Assembly: GCF_040802235.1 (NCBI RefSeq)
Contig: NC_133170.1
Location: forward strand, 5,905,001-5,969,000
Length of the DNA stretch: 64,000 nt
Direction: 5' to 3'
DNA from: Manis javanica
Taxonomy: Eukaryota; Chordata; Mammalia; Pholidota; Manidae
The translations under genes and the position numbers were made by a program. The notes below the pieces were generated by a model. That model ran no database searches, was not told where the DNA came from, and worked only from the letters and a program-made list of their open reading frames with translations. Positions 1-11,349 of this stretch are shown piece after piece. The number at the start of each line of letters is the position of its first letter. Within the stretch, counting starts at the first letter, position 1.

Positions 1-129
1 TTCCAGTTACCAATTTATTGTTTCTCAGCTGAAAACACCCTCTTATTTTCTTCTATACAATAATGGAAATAATAATACCACTTTGTAAACATTTCTCCTT
101 TGCCAGTTGGCACATTAAGTGTTGTTCAT

Positions 130-580
130 GAAGAATACCGGAGTACTCCAGCAGAAGGGTGGGTCTTTTCTTGATTTCAAGATGCTCCCTTTAGCAAACT
201 CTTGGAGTGTATAACAGCTGACAGCACTTCTCTTTGGGAAATTTCCCCAAGAAAGCAATTTCCCAGATCATTATCCTTGCAGGAATATCACCAGTGGGTT
301 CACAGAGCAGAACCTCAGCGAATATTTCCACTGTCCAGTGGACCACTGCCTGCCACACGCTCTCCAGCAAGGTCTGGGTATGAGCCTCCAGATTGGGTCC
401 ATCCTCACATGTTCTGTCTCAGTCAAAAAGGTAGGGGCTCCTCCTATGTCTGCTCTTCTTGTATTATTCAGAGTTCTTTTCCCACTAGTAGGTAATCCAT
501 TCTAATTAATGATTATATTAAACCTTCCCTGTTAAAATTACTGTATGGCTTCTCTCTTGATGGGATCCTAACTAGTACAA
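130..580 (+). repeat. LTR-like remnant (possible MaLR/ERVL LTR)
   Basis: Non-coding sequence in the 5' flank. The end of the block (about 525-580) has the pattern typical of old mammalian LTR 3' ends: a stretch reading 'tggcttctctcttgatgg' followed by 'atcctaactagtaca'. I see no matching second LTR or internal retroviral genes in the window, so it would be a solo remnant. The family name is a guess from the terminal motif only. The 97-codon open frame from 202 has no recognisable domain and is taken as chance. Confidence 0.3.
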
Positions 581-729
581 ATCTCAGTTTCATGCCATTA
601 GGGTTTTTTTTGTGGGTTTTAGTTTTTGTTTTGTTTTAAGTTAGCAGATTGGATTGTACCTGTGTGGAATGAGTGGCGTGGTTCCTCTGTGTTAATGCTC
701 ACAAGCAGATGCACCTAGGGCATCGTTCA

Positions 730-2330
730 CCAGCCAGCTACACATGCCACTGGGGCAGTAGTGCACTTCAGGTTTGCCCACCTTAGAACTTGCAATAAAC
801 TGGCTTTTCCAGGAAAAAAACAATATATCAGAAGGGGAAAAGGTGGTGAAATAGGAAGGCAGGGCGGAAACCTCCTCCCACACACACACCAAGGAAGCTA
901 CTACAGCAAATACCTCAAACCCTAAAGGTGACCTGAAGCCTGCAGAGCAGACTCCCTGCACCTGGGGAAGAAGAGAGGACCACACAGAGAAGGGTAAAGG
1001 GGCAGGCACGTGATCACAGTCCCGCTAAGACCCAACACAAAGACGACAGTTAAGAAGATTTGCCAGCAGCAGGAAGGGTGCCAGAGGGATGAGGGTCGAA
1101 AAGAGCTCTCTCTGCAAGATAAAGGGCAGGTGGGCGACACTTCCCAGGCCTCCCTTAGCCCGACAGTTTGGGCTCTCCTGGGAGCTGCACACACTCCATT
1201 CCCCTTGTGGGTGGCTCCGCCCTGCAGCACTTTCCTGAGCAGCAGCCCACCTGCCCCACAGGCTAGCTTAATAGCATTAGACTCGGCTGCCTGGCAGGCA
1301 GAGGGAGGTTCTCCCAGCTTTCTCAGCCCTATCACAGCCCAGAAGGGGAAGCACCAGTGGGAGACCACTCCCAGGGTTCCTTCCTCCTCCCAGGAGTCCC
1401 AGCCAGGTCCCACCTGCCTCCACCACTGCACGACTGCATGCCCACATGACCAGCCACTATGCACCCTGCCACCCAGTGACTATGGGCCTGCATGCCCCAG
1501 TGCTGCACACCCCACCACTGCACCCACACATCCTGTCTTCAAAAAGCCATTACTGTCTAGACCAGGAAGCATAGCAGATGCATATTATACAAAGAAAGGA
1601 ATACAGGAACCCTGACAAAATGAGGAGGCAGGAAAATGCCTTCCAAACAAAACTACAGGAGAAGACACCAGAAAGAGGGCTGAATGAAATGGAGATCATC
1701 AACCTTCTGGATAAAGACTTCAAAGTAACAGTCATAAATATATCACTGATCTGAGGAAAATACTGAAAATCTCAGGAAGGACTTGAACAAAGTGATAGGA
1801 GAGCCGAAAAAGAGCTTCTCAGAGCTGAAGAATATAGTAACTGACACGAAATACACAATACAGGGAATGAATAACAAATTGCTGCAAGTGGATCAACGAG
1901 ATGGAAATTAGAGAACAGGAACACAACAAAGCTGAGGAACAGAGAGATCAGAGGATCTCTAGAAATGAAAGAATGATACGAGAGCTGTGTGACCAATCCA
2001 AATGAAACAGTATTTGAACAGGGGCACCAGAAGGAAAAGAGAGAGACAAAGGGATAGGAAGTCTCTTTGGAGAAAATTTCCCCAATTTGGGAAAGGAAAT
2101 GGACACCCAAGTTCTGGAAGCACAGAGAGCCCCTAGCAAAAGAAACCCCAGGAATAAAACACCAAGACATATAATAATTTAAATGATGAGGTTAAGAATA
2201 AGGAAAGGATATTGAAAACAGCCAGAAAGAGAAAAAAAGATTACTTATAAGGGAAACCCGATAAGGCCATCAGCACACTGCTCAGCAGAAACTTTACAAG
2301 CCAGAAGGCAATGGCATGAAATAAATAGTT
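730..2330 (+). mobile_element. L1 retrotransposon, 5' UTR and ORF1 part, decayed
   Basis: The left part (about 740-1560) is GC-richer and resembles an L1 5' UTR. From about 1620 the sequence follows mammalian L1 ORF1: a block decoding as NEMEIINLLDKDFKV, then at about 2060-2320 the stretch describing an interface with nucleic acid (tissues of 'gaaaatttccccaatttggg', 'cagcagaaactttacaagcc'). Many stop codons and frameshifts show it is dead. It ends near 2330 without an ORF2 of the same orientation, so it is truncated on the 3' side. Long open frames here on either strand are not genes. Confidence 0.65.
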
Positions 2331-2860
2331 TGGTGAAATGTAGTATCAATTTATTTTCTTACCATCAGTGTACACAATTACCCAGTTTCCTCCCAAATCT
2401 GGCCTCCATTGGGCCTTATCACTTTCCTAAAAAATTATCATATTGTTAAATTTTGTAATATTTTAACTATTAATGAGGGTATTATATGTTAATTTATCAT
2501 GTGTACATTTTTGAAAAATGCATGTTCCTTACATCATTATTAAAATTTGGCTTTTTGTTTTAATTAATTTGTAAGAGATCTTTTAATATTAAGATATTAT
2601 CATTATGGTAATTAGCCCTTTCTGGCATGTATACTACATGCATTTTTATCAGCTCAATTTTTATGGTATCCTTTCAGTATTTTTTTGTCCTATGTTATGG
2701 TTTCAATTTTTACAACCAAAACTCTCTAAAAGGAATTTTCATTTTATACTTAATTTTAAGTATTCACAGCACTCAAAATCAAATAAGCTCCATGGCAATA
2801 AAGTAGTGTTAAAAAAGTAATAACAGTTTCATGAGATCAAATACATATACCATAATAGTT
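2330..2860. other. AT-rich flank, nothing recognised
   Basis: Very AT-rich DNA between two L1 pieces of opposite orientation. I see no gene, RNA or clear repeat in it. It may include decayed L1 3' sequence. Confidence 0.4.
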
Positions 2861-5000
2861 ACTCTTTAAAGTATCCAATTATGGTCACCCTTTAAAGTAT
2901 AAATGGGTTTTAGTATATTCATATGGTTATGAAAACACCACCATATATATATATTTTAGAATATTTTAATCACTCCACAAAGAAACCCAATATCTATTAG
3001 CATCCATTCTCCATTCCCCAGTTCCTCCACCCACCCAGACCCTAGAAGCCACTAATTTGCTTTCTATCCATATGTAATTGTGTTCTGGACATTTCATACA
3101 AAATGGTATCATACAACATGTGTTCTTGTGTGATTCATTTTTCAGTTAACACCATCTTCAGGATTCATACACGTTGGACCATGCAACAATAATTCATTCC
3201 TTTTTATTACAAAGTAATGTTCCATTGTATGGATATACTAAATCTTATTTACCCATTCATCAATTGATGCAAGTTACCACTTCCTGGCTTCTGTGCATAA
3301 TGCTGCTATGAACATTAGTGTTCATTTCTGTGGCTATATAGTTCCAATTCTCTTGGGTACTCAGATAATGACTAGTGAATTAGTACATGAAAGTAGATTT
3401 CAAACTGTTTTCCAAAGTTTGTATTCAATTACATTCCTGCCAGAAATGTATGAGTTCTAATTAGTCCACATTCTCTCCAAAACATTCTTCTTAGTAATAA
3501 CTATCTTATTTAGTTTGAAGGGATATGTTATTGTGGATTTAATTTACATTTCCCTAATGACAAGTGACGGTGAGCATCTTTTCATATGCTTATTGACCAT
3601 TTGTATGTGTTCTTTGAAGAAATATTTATTCAAATCCCTTGCCCATTTTTTTTAAATTGGACTGTCTTTTTATTGTTGACTTGTAGGAGTTCTTTATATG
3701 TTCTGGATAAAAGTCCCTTATTATATACACATTTTGCAGTATTTTTTCCAAACATGTGGGGTGTATTTTCACTTTCTTCATGATTTCCTTTGAAGCACAA
3801 GTTTTAATTTTCATGAAGGTCAATTTATCTAATTTTTTCCTTTTGTCAATTGAGCTTTTGGCCAACATCAGAGAAATCATTGTCAAACCCAGGGTCACAA
3901 AAATTTATTCCTACATTTTCTTCTAAAAAGTTTATAATGTCATCTCCTACATTTAGGTCTGCAATCCACTGTGAGTTAATTTTTGTGTGTGATACAGAAA
4001 AGAGGTCCAACTTCATTCTTTCATGTGTGGATACTACTTGTCTCAACCCCATTTCTTGGGAAAACTATTCTTTCCCATTGAATTGTATTAGTGTCTGTAT
4101 TAAAAATCAACTGCCCATAAAGATAAGGGTTTACTCTGAGTTCTCAATTCTATTCCATTGATCTATATATCAACCTTTATACCAATACCTTACTGTCAGA
4201 TCTTTATAATAGGTTTGAAAATAAAGAGTATTAGTCCTCAGTTTTATTCTTCTTTTTCACAATTGTTTTGGTTATCCTATCTTACATTTCCATATGAATT
4301 TTAGGATCATTCCATCAATTTCTACAAAAAAGCAGCTGCAGTTTACATATGGATGGCATTAAATCTGCAAGATCAACTTTTTGACTTAGGAACATAGGAC
4401 TAATTTTCATTTATTAAAGTCTTCTTTAAATTCTCTCAACAATGTTTTGTATTTTTCAAGATTCAAGACCTGCACTTCTCTTGGTAACTATATTCCTAAG
4501 TATTTTTATTCTTTTGATGCTATTATAAATGAACTGTTTACTTAATTTCATTTAGAAACATTGCTAGTGTATAGCAACACGATTTTTAAAATATCGGTCT
4601 TGTATCCTGCAAGCTTGCTGAAGTTGTTTATTAGCTCTAATAGTTTTGACATGGATTCCTTAGAATTTCTGCATCAACATCATGTACTCTGCAAACAGAG
4701 ACAGTTTTACTTCTTCCTTTCCAATACGGATGCCTTTTATTTCATTGTTTTGCCTAATTTCCCTGGCTAGAACCTCCAGTACAATGTTGAGTAGAAATGG
4801 CAAGAACAGGCAACTTATCTTTTCCTGATATTAGGAGGAAAGCTCTCAGTCTTTCACCATTAATTATGATGTTACTTGGGGTTTTTCATATATGCCTATT
4901 ATCAGGTTGAGTAAGTTCCTTTTTATTCTTAGTTTATTGACTGCTTTTATTATGAAAAGACTTTTTCTCAAAGTCTTAAGATATAACAGCCAGCATTCAA
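2860..5000 (-). mobile_element. L1 ORF2/3' end, antisense, old (L1M-type)
   Basis: Read on the minus strand this is the C-terminal half of L1 ORF2 with the 3' end on the left. Diagnostic antisense stretches include 'gttccattgtatggatatac' (about 3220), 'cccattcatcaattgatg' (about 3252) and the run at 4740-4810 that mirrors the reverse-transcriptase region. Stops and indels interrupt every frame. It is a separate insertion from the sense L1 at 730-2330, because the orientation is opposite and the end order does not fit one element. Confidence 0.75.
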
Positions 5001-6600
5001 GATTGATAAAATATTCAATCAAATTACACTATTACAAGCTAGGTTTAAAAAATTGGCATTATCCTAAAGTTCTCTGGCTTTCTTGATAGTGTGTGAATTG
5101 ACTTGAAGTTAATTCCAAAAGAAGTAATCCCAAACTATTTTGAGTAAATGTAGCATTATGGAAATTAGTGGTAATCCTATGCAAACACCTACTCAGAAAA
5201 ACAGTATAGTCCTTAGTCTGTAGGCACATTCTGTGTTCTAGCCCTTATTCTTTAATATTTGGGGCCACGAATATCACAAATGCTTCTTTAGAAAACTTAC
5301 TCAACACATTAAAATTGACATATTGTGAAAATAATCATCATAATTAGAAAGTTGTTTCTAACATTAAGCAAAAGTTGCCTTCCTGGTATTTACGTCATTT
5401 ACCCCAGTTCTGCTCTCAAAAATAGGACAATTTTATCATCTTTTCTGATGGGAAAAGTGTATTTGATATTAGGAAAATTGGTTCTAGTCTACCAAGTTAG
5501 AACTTGCTTTTTTTCTAGGCTAACTTTCTTCCAAGAATGGGACTTGGAATACAAAGTTGCTAAAAACTTACATACTGTGTATCATATTTAAACTGCATGA
5601 ATATTTGTTCAATAAATAAATTATAATCATAAGGATTTATAAAACATCTGACCAATATATCCTCCCTTTGAAACTTCCCAAAACAACCAGTAATGTTTAA
5701 ATTGTATAACTTTTAAAAATTGGCCCAGCACTTTCTTAGTTTTATAGAGCTTATATATCAAAGTTGTCATCACCATTTTAAATCACATATATAAAATATA
5801 TAACAGACCTGATACAGAGCAGGTGCTCAAAAGCATCTGTTCCTAAGACACAAATGACCATCCTCTTCCTTCCCAAAGGACATACTCCACTTCAGTCACT
5901 CACTCTACCTTCTACGCCTTCTCCCAACTTCCCTGAGAATGTACCTGAAATGACTCAGAATGCCAATAAAGTAATGAAAAGCTATAAACCCAAAGCATTG
6001 GAGGACACAGAGGGCACGACAAAATGCCCAAAGGCATCAGATTTACAAGACTGGGGCCGGGGGCCAGAAGTAACAGCCTAACTTCAGCTTCCAGAGACGC
6101 CAGCCAGCAATGCACGCTAGTGTTCCCCGTAGAAAGTGTCAGAAAAAACACAAACAGGTACCTTATACTGATCCTCAGAAGATGGGATAGGGGAAGGGGC
6201 TAAAAAGGGCAGGGCTGGAAGTCATTCTTAAGGTGTCTTGAGGCTCCAGGTCCACCTACACAACTCTTGGGGTCAAGTGATTACCCTTGCAAATAAAAGT
6301 CTTTTCCTGGGAATATTAAACTGGAAATGCTCCAGAGCAAGACACCAGAACTATGGAAGGGCAGACTGAGGCCCCAGACTGTACAAGGAGAGTCAAACAA
6401 AAGCAGGTGGACTGTAATTATTACCCCACATCCCTAAAGAAAGATTAGATAGGCCCTTCCTGATATTTGGGGATACTCTGATTCAAAATACCCTGAATGG
6501 CCCTTCAGTGAAGCCCACTGGTTATAAGCCTTCCTAATGCACTTGGACCTTCTTCTTATAGTGCTTTTAAATATAAATGCATTGTATTTAATCATTTATA
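5000..6600. other. 5' flank, no gene recognised
   Basis: AT-rich to about 5850, then a more balanced block to about 6550 that looks like a decayed interspersed repeat I cannot name. Open frames at 5325-5591 and 5854-6081 show no family signature and are probably chance. Confidence 0.35.
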
Positions 6601-7320
6601 TCAGCAGAAACCTCAGAAAACCCTACAACATGAAGAACAACAACTAAACAAAGAGAAAAAAGTTATTCAGAGGAAAAAGACACATGGCAAAAGCAGAGCC
6701 AGGGAGAGGGGGTGTTAAAAATACACAATTAATAGAGCCAGGTAAATAAAGCACACGAAATAAGAAATAAAATAATCAGTAGTCAAAAAACTATGCATAC
6801 CTTAACACTGTAATCGCTGAAATTGCTAATTTAATGGAAAACAGGAAAAAAAATACTTGACTTAATAGAAGGCTCAGAGCAGAAAGTCAAGGAAATCTCC
6901 CCAAATTTAGGGATGGAAAACAGAAGAGAAACAAAAAAAAATTGGAGATTCAATCCTAGCGGTCAAAAATGTAACATTAAGGATTTTCAGGGACAGACTA
7001 CACAGAAATGAAGAAGACAGAGAATCACTGAAGGAATAAATCAATAGAATTTCTCAAAGTTAAAGGATCTGAAGCTGAGACTCCATCTGAAATTCTTACT
7101 GAGTATCCATCAGACTGAATGAACAAAAAGACACTTATCCTTCCAGAATGAAGAGGCAGGCTGATTAAAGGGATCTGCAGTCAGAATAGAACTGGGCTTC
7201 TCAATATAATACCCTTCCAAGTAAAGCAGAGTCCAGGCACCATTATCACCAGCTGGGAATGAGTGGCAATGCCATTCTCCGAACTGAGGAATGCTGGAGC
7301 AGACCCACGGGTGTGCAGGA
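6600..7320 (+). mobile_element. L1/HAL1-like ORF1 remnant, decayed
   Basis: A purine-rich block with the style of an old L1 or HAL1 ORF1. It has 'gaaatctccccaaattta' at about 6892 and 'gaatttctcaaagttaaagg' at about 7047, followed by a weak match to the downstream ORF1 body. It is heavily diverged and frame-broken. The assignment rests on these short resemblances only. Confidence 0.4.
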
Positions 7321-9690
7321 AATTAGAATGTGTCTCTTATGAGTCTGAGCTGCCTGTAGAACACATAAAAGTTAGGTAGGAAAGCTTGCAGTAAGTTAAA
7401 ATGTAATATTGGTCTTAAATCTTCATTAAGTCTGAGCTCAGCTGTTCTGAGATTTCTGTTACCCACCCTCTTAGTTCCTGTCTTGGGGGTCAAGTAATAT
7501 TTGAAATTGTAGTGTCAGTAATGATTTCCAAATTCCCAGCACCTTAGGAAGCTCTCTACCTAAGAAAGTAACTCCCTTCCCTCCAGATTTTGAAAGGGGC
7601 TTAGCTGAGTAAGCAGGAAAAGCAGTGTCAAATACCACTCGAGAGGCTAGCTTAGCACATGTGGGAATTCTCTGAGGTTTGTCACCTCCAAACCAAATCC
7701 TTCTTCACGTAACACAGAGGTCTTTCAATAGGAAGCTGTGACAGAGACCCGTACAGTGTTTTTTGACTATTGATACGTCCTCCCGCACTTAAACAGTAAA
7801 TGGTGCTCAGTAAATAGCCGTCTAACCTGATCTCCCCTTCTTTACTGTCTCAGCAACTCCTTCACAGTGTGGGTGGGGAAGTAAATGTCAATCTGCATTG
7901 TTCGGTTTTACTTGATAGGCTCTTGTTAATTGAAATCATTGGCGAAACATTTTGAAGATTATGAACTGAAAATCTTGTCCTCTTTTCCTTCAGCCTTGAA
8001 AATAAAAGTGACCTTGAATGCAGTTTCTACTTTTCCCAAAAACCCTTACAGGAGCTGTTAATAAGTGACAGGAAAAACTGGTTTGATTCACCTGCTAACG
8101 AGCTGTGTGAGATGGGCTAAAGAACAAAGAAGAAAAAATCAAAACCTTGTGGTGTTAATTTTAGATGAAAGCAAGGCTATTTCAGACAAATAAATTCAGA
8201 AAAATGAATATCCAAGTGAAATGAATTCTGCTTGTGCAGGAAGCACAGCAGTAAGAGGAGCAATGGGTCAAAAACCGCATCACCAAATACCAGGAAAGTT
8301 ATTTTCATAATTTGTTTACTTGATAATATTTAACACTGAAATCAAGCATAAGAGGGTCAGTAGAGAGACTTTATCCATTACTCCATTTAAGCAATGAGAG
8401 TTTGTAATAGTATAAATCACTCCTTTGTTCATCCCACAAAACAGTTCTGCTCACACAGTAAATAAGAGAGCCCAGCATTGTACTGCACGCTTTTTAATAT
8501 GGGTCTGTCTAGACTGTGGAGCGCCGGAGGCTAGGGACAACTGGAAAGGGCCTCATTCAAGTGTGTTACTTTGCTCAAACATACAATAGATATTCAATAT
8601 ATTTTTTAATTGACAGTGAAATTATCTATTTAGTCATCTGATCTGAAAACTACTCCAATCAATGTGCATAATAACAAGTAAATAAAGGCTACAGATTTTA
8701 GTCTGTGGGTAATTCATGATAAAAATAGTCCTCACTGTACCAATTGTCCTATGAATCAGGTCAAAATGATTCAACTAATGAATGCTTACCTACTGGGCGG
8801 CTATGCCTCATATTTATAGTAAGCTTTACCATAGTGTCCTAACAGAGGAAATAATTTATCATAAACTGTCTAGCAGTTTAAAATAAGACTACTTATTCCA
8901 CCAGCAGAAATATGCTAACACGTTCAGGATATTCCACTTCAAAAACAAAGCATCTCTCACCTAATAAATGTGACATCAATCTTCAGATTATACTAAACTC
9001 TGCCTGAAAACAATTTAGAAACAATGTAAATGCATTTACTGTAACCTTGTGGCACATACTGATTAATATCATTTTATAACTTTAGCTCCATAAGTAATCT
9101 GCACCAGTTTGCATTAGAGAATTTTAAGACCAGTAGAGAAGCACGCCCCTCATTTTACGGCCTGTGATAAAGATCTGAAAGCACTTTCTTCAAGATTAAG
9201 CAGAAGTGTGTATAACGGTTTTGAACATAACCTTAACTCCTCTTAATTCATAACCTTGTCTTTTTTCAGTATTTAAGTTGCTTCTAAAAGTGATAAAGGA
9301 GCCAAATTGTGCGTTCTCAATTGCCAGTCACGGGTTAATCGACAGAAACCTATTAATATAAATAACATATTTCTTGTATGATCTATGATCTACCTGACAG
9401 GGTTTAAAAAAAGAGAAAAAAATCAAAAGCAATAGATTTAAATTTGCCTATTCAAAGTATTATGCATAAAAAAAGAACAACTGGGTAAAAAGGAAATGTG
9501 CCTTATGGTGAATTTCACTACTAGAAATTAAAAGACCTCTTGGTTTCAATACTGTCTCTAAACCATCCACGTTAGAGTCATTAGAAAGCTTTCCAGGGCT
9601 GGCTTTCCAGGCCATGCATGTCCGCTTTGACTAGTCATCAACTCATTCCTAAGAGTTAACTTTTTCAGTTTGTCTTCAGTTGGAATGACT
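7320..9690. other. Proximal 5' flank of SYT10
   Basis: About 2.3 kb of AT-rich single-copy-looking DNA immediately upstream of the CpG island. I recognise no repeat, gene or RNA in it. Being repeat-poor and next to the promoter, it is the part of the flank most likely to hold enhancers, but no specific element can be named from sequence alone. Confidence 0.4.
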
Positions 9691-9876
9691 TTTCGCAAAA
9701 GTGGAAGCGGCCGGAGCACATCGACGCACACCTGGAGTCGCGCTGGCGGCGAGGAGGCTGGGGGGAGGTTCGGAGGCTGGGGAGGTCCCGGGAGGACAGA
9801 GGCGCCCCGCGAGCGCCCCCCGCCTCGGCAGCGCCGCCCCGCAGGGCACGGGGACCCCGGGGACCCCCCCCCCCGA

Positions 9877-9885
9877 CCCCGCCCC
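9877..9885 (+). promoter_or_regulatory. GC box (Sp1-type)
   Basis: CCCCGCCCC, about 390 bp upstream of the SYT10 start codon, inside the CpG island. It matches the Sp/KLF consensus, but such sites are common by chance in GC-rich DNA. Confidence 0.35.
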
Positions 9886-9964
9886 GAACACTCCCCGCCC
9901 GCGGCGCTCCCGGGAGGGGGCCGCGCGCTCCGCCGCCGGGCGTCGGGGCGCGCGCTGAGCTGCC

Positions 9965-9969
9965 ATTGG
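9965..9969 (-). promoter_or_regulatory. Inverted CCAAT box (NF-Y type)
   Basis: ATTGG within 'ctgccattggccgccgcc', 301 bp upstream of the SYT10 ATG. NF-Y sites usually sit about 60-100 bp upstream of the transcription start in TATA-less CpG promoters, which would put the start near 10030-10070. That placement is inference. Confidence 0.4.
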
Positions 9970-10131
9970 CCGCCGCCAGGCCCCCGGCCGAGCGGGGGGC
10001 GTTCCGGCGAGTCGGGGCCCCGGCCTCGCCCGCCTCCCCGCGCCTCTCGCGCCGCCGGGGCTCCCGCTGGCCGGAGAGTCGGCGCGAACCCGACCCCGCC
10101 GCCGCCGAGCCCCGCGGCCCGCGCTCCCGCC

Positions 10132-10155
10132 ATGGGGCCGCCGCGGGGCGCCTGA
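10132..10155 (+). promoter_or_regulatory. Upstream ORF in the SYT10 5' UTR (7 codons)
   Basis: ATG at 10132 followed by six codons and TGA, encoding MGPPRGA. The start context is strong (gccATGg: G at -3 and G at +4). The stop lies 114 nt before the main ATG at 10270, whose own context has A at -3 but lacks G at +4. No other ATG lies between. If transcription starts upstream of 10132, as the CCAAT position suggests, ribosomes would meet this ORF first and reach SYT10 by reinitiation or leaky scanning. Confidence 0.55.
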
Positions 10156-10269
10156 GAGCCGCCGCCGCCCCGGCGCGCGCCCGGCCCGAGAGCCGCCGGC
10201 GGGCTGCGGCTGAGCGCCCGGGGCCCGCCTGCAGGCTCGGGAGGGACGGGCGGCGGCGGAGCGCCCACG

Positions 10270-10420
10270 ATGAGCCTCCCGCAGGAGGACGGCGTGGGCA
10301 GCCTGTGCCAGAAGGCGCTGCGCATCGTCACCGAGCTGTGCTTCGCGGGCCGCGTGGAGCGCGAGACGTGCGCGGGCATCTTCCCCGCGGAGCGCGGCGG
10401 CCAGGGCGGCGGCAGCACCG
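10270..10420 (+). CDS. SYT10: SYT10 coding exon 1: luminal N-terminus
   Basis: Encodes residues 1-50 plus the first base of codon 51 (phase 1), and ends at a GTGAGC donor. The protein starts MSLPQEDGVGSLCQKALRIV, the synaptotagmin-10 N-terminus. Synaptotagmins are single-pass vesicle membrane proteins that sense calcium for regulated exocytosis; SYT10 belongs to the SYT3/5/6/10 subgroup. Cys13, Cys24 and Cys34 are visible; N-terminal cysteines in this subgroup are known to form disulfide-linked dimers. The segment ends in a glycine-rich stretch (GGQGGGST). The start was chosen because it is the family start, has A at -3, and joins in frame to six more exons giving 523 residues, the usual SYT10 length. 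The exon lies wholly inside the CpG island. Confidence 0.96.
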
Positions 10421-11349
10421 GTGAGCGCGCGCCCCGCCCCGGCCCGGGGCGCCCTCCTGCCTCGCGGCGCCGTCCGCAGCTCCGGGAGGCGGGCTGCCGG
10501 GCCCCGGGGCCTCCGTCCCGCGGCGGGAGGCGGGCGGGGGCAGCGGGCGCGCGGACCCGGGGCACCGCCTGGGCCCCCGAGCGCAGAAAGTGTCCGGGCG
10601 GGGGACGCGCGCTGCCACCTGTCGAGCGTCCGACAGTCCCGAGCCCGGAGGACGGATGGGTTTCTAGGGTTATGACACCGTCGGCAAAGCCCCAGGGCTT
10701 ATCGATCCCCCTTGTGAGGTGACAGCTAAGCCCCGGGGCACCTGTGGAGCGGAGTCGGGAGGGCACCGGTTCCAGCCGTGGCCGCACACATGCTCCCCTG
10801 CTTCCCCACCCCAGGGCATCCTCTCGCCCCTTCCGAAAACTTGGAGGAAATGGGGTGGGATCGGCTGTCAGAAATTCGGAGGCTGAAAGAAGTCTCGGGT
10901 GACAGATCTTTCTCAAGAGCGGGGAGGGGGCCGCCTCGGACCCGGTGTCCTGGTCGCGCTCGGGGAAAGGGTGTCAACCGCCTGCGCAGGAGCGGGTCTG
11001 AGCGGCCTTCGCGCGGTTTGCACGGACTGGACGGACCCCGGGAGCTGCGGGCCGCGGGGTTGCAAGAGTCCCCGGGGACGGTCACTTGTTGCTCTGGGAG
11101 GCAAACAAGTCCTAGACGGGGGGTTTGCGGCATCGGGCTGGACGGGGCCCCTTTGGAAGGCGACTCTTTCCCTCTGCTCTCCTGCCTGCCGGTCCCCCGG
11201 CCGGGCTGGAGCCTGAGGGTAGCCGGGGCGACAGGGACCGGCGCGCCGCTGAGCCCGGAGCAGAACCGGACCGCAGAAAGCCCTGCGCGCTGGGAAGGAG
11301 GCAAGGGGGCGCCCTTAGTGAGGCCACCCCAGCACCCCACCACCGCACC

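Noticed and set aside
1010..1615. 201-codon plus-strand open frame
   Set aside because: It lies in the probable 5' UTR of a decayed L1 and has no known domain.
9558..10916. Minus-strand open frame of 452 codons and several overlapping frames across the CpG island
   Set aside because: They are low-complexity Pro/Arg/Gly/Ala-rich translations of GC-rich, stop-poor DNA overlapping the promoter and exon 1. No domain is visible.
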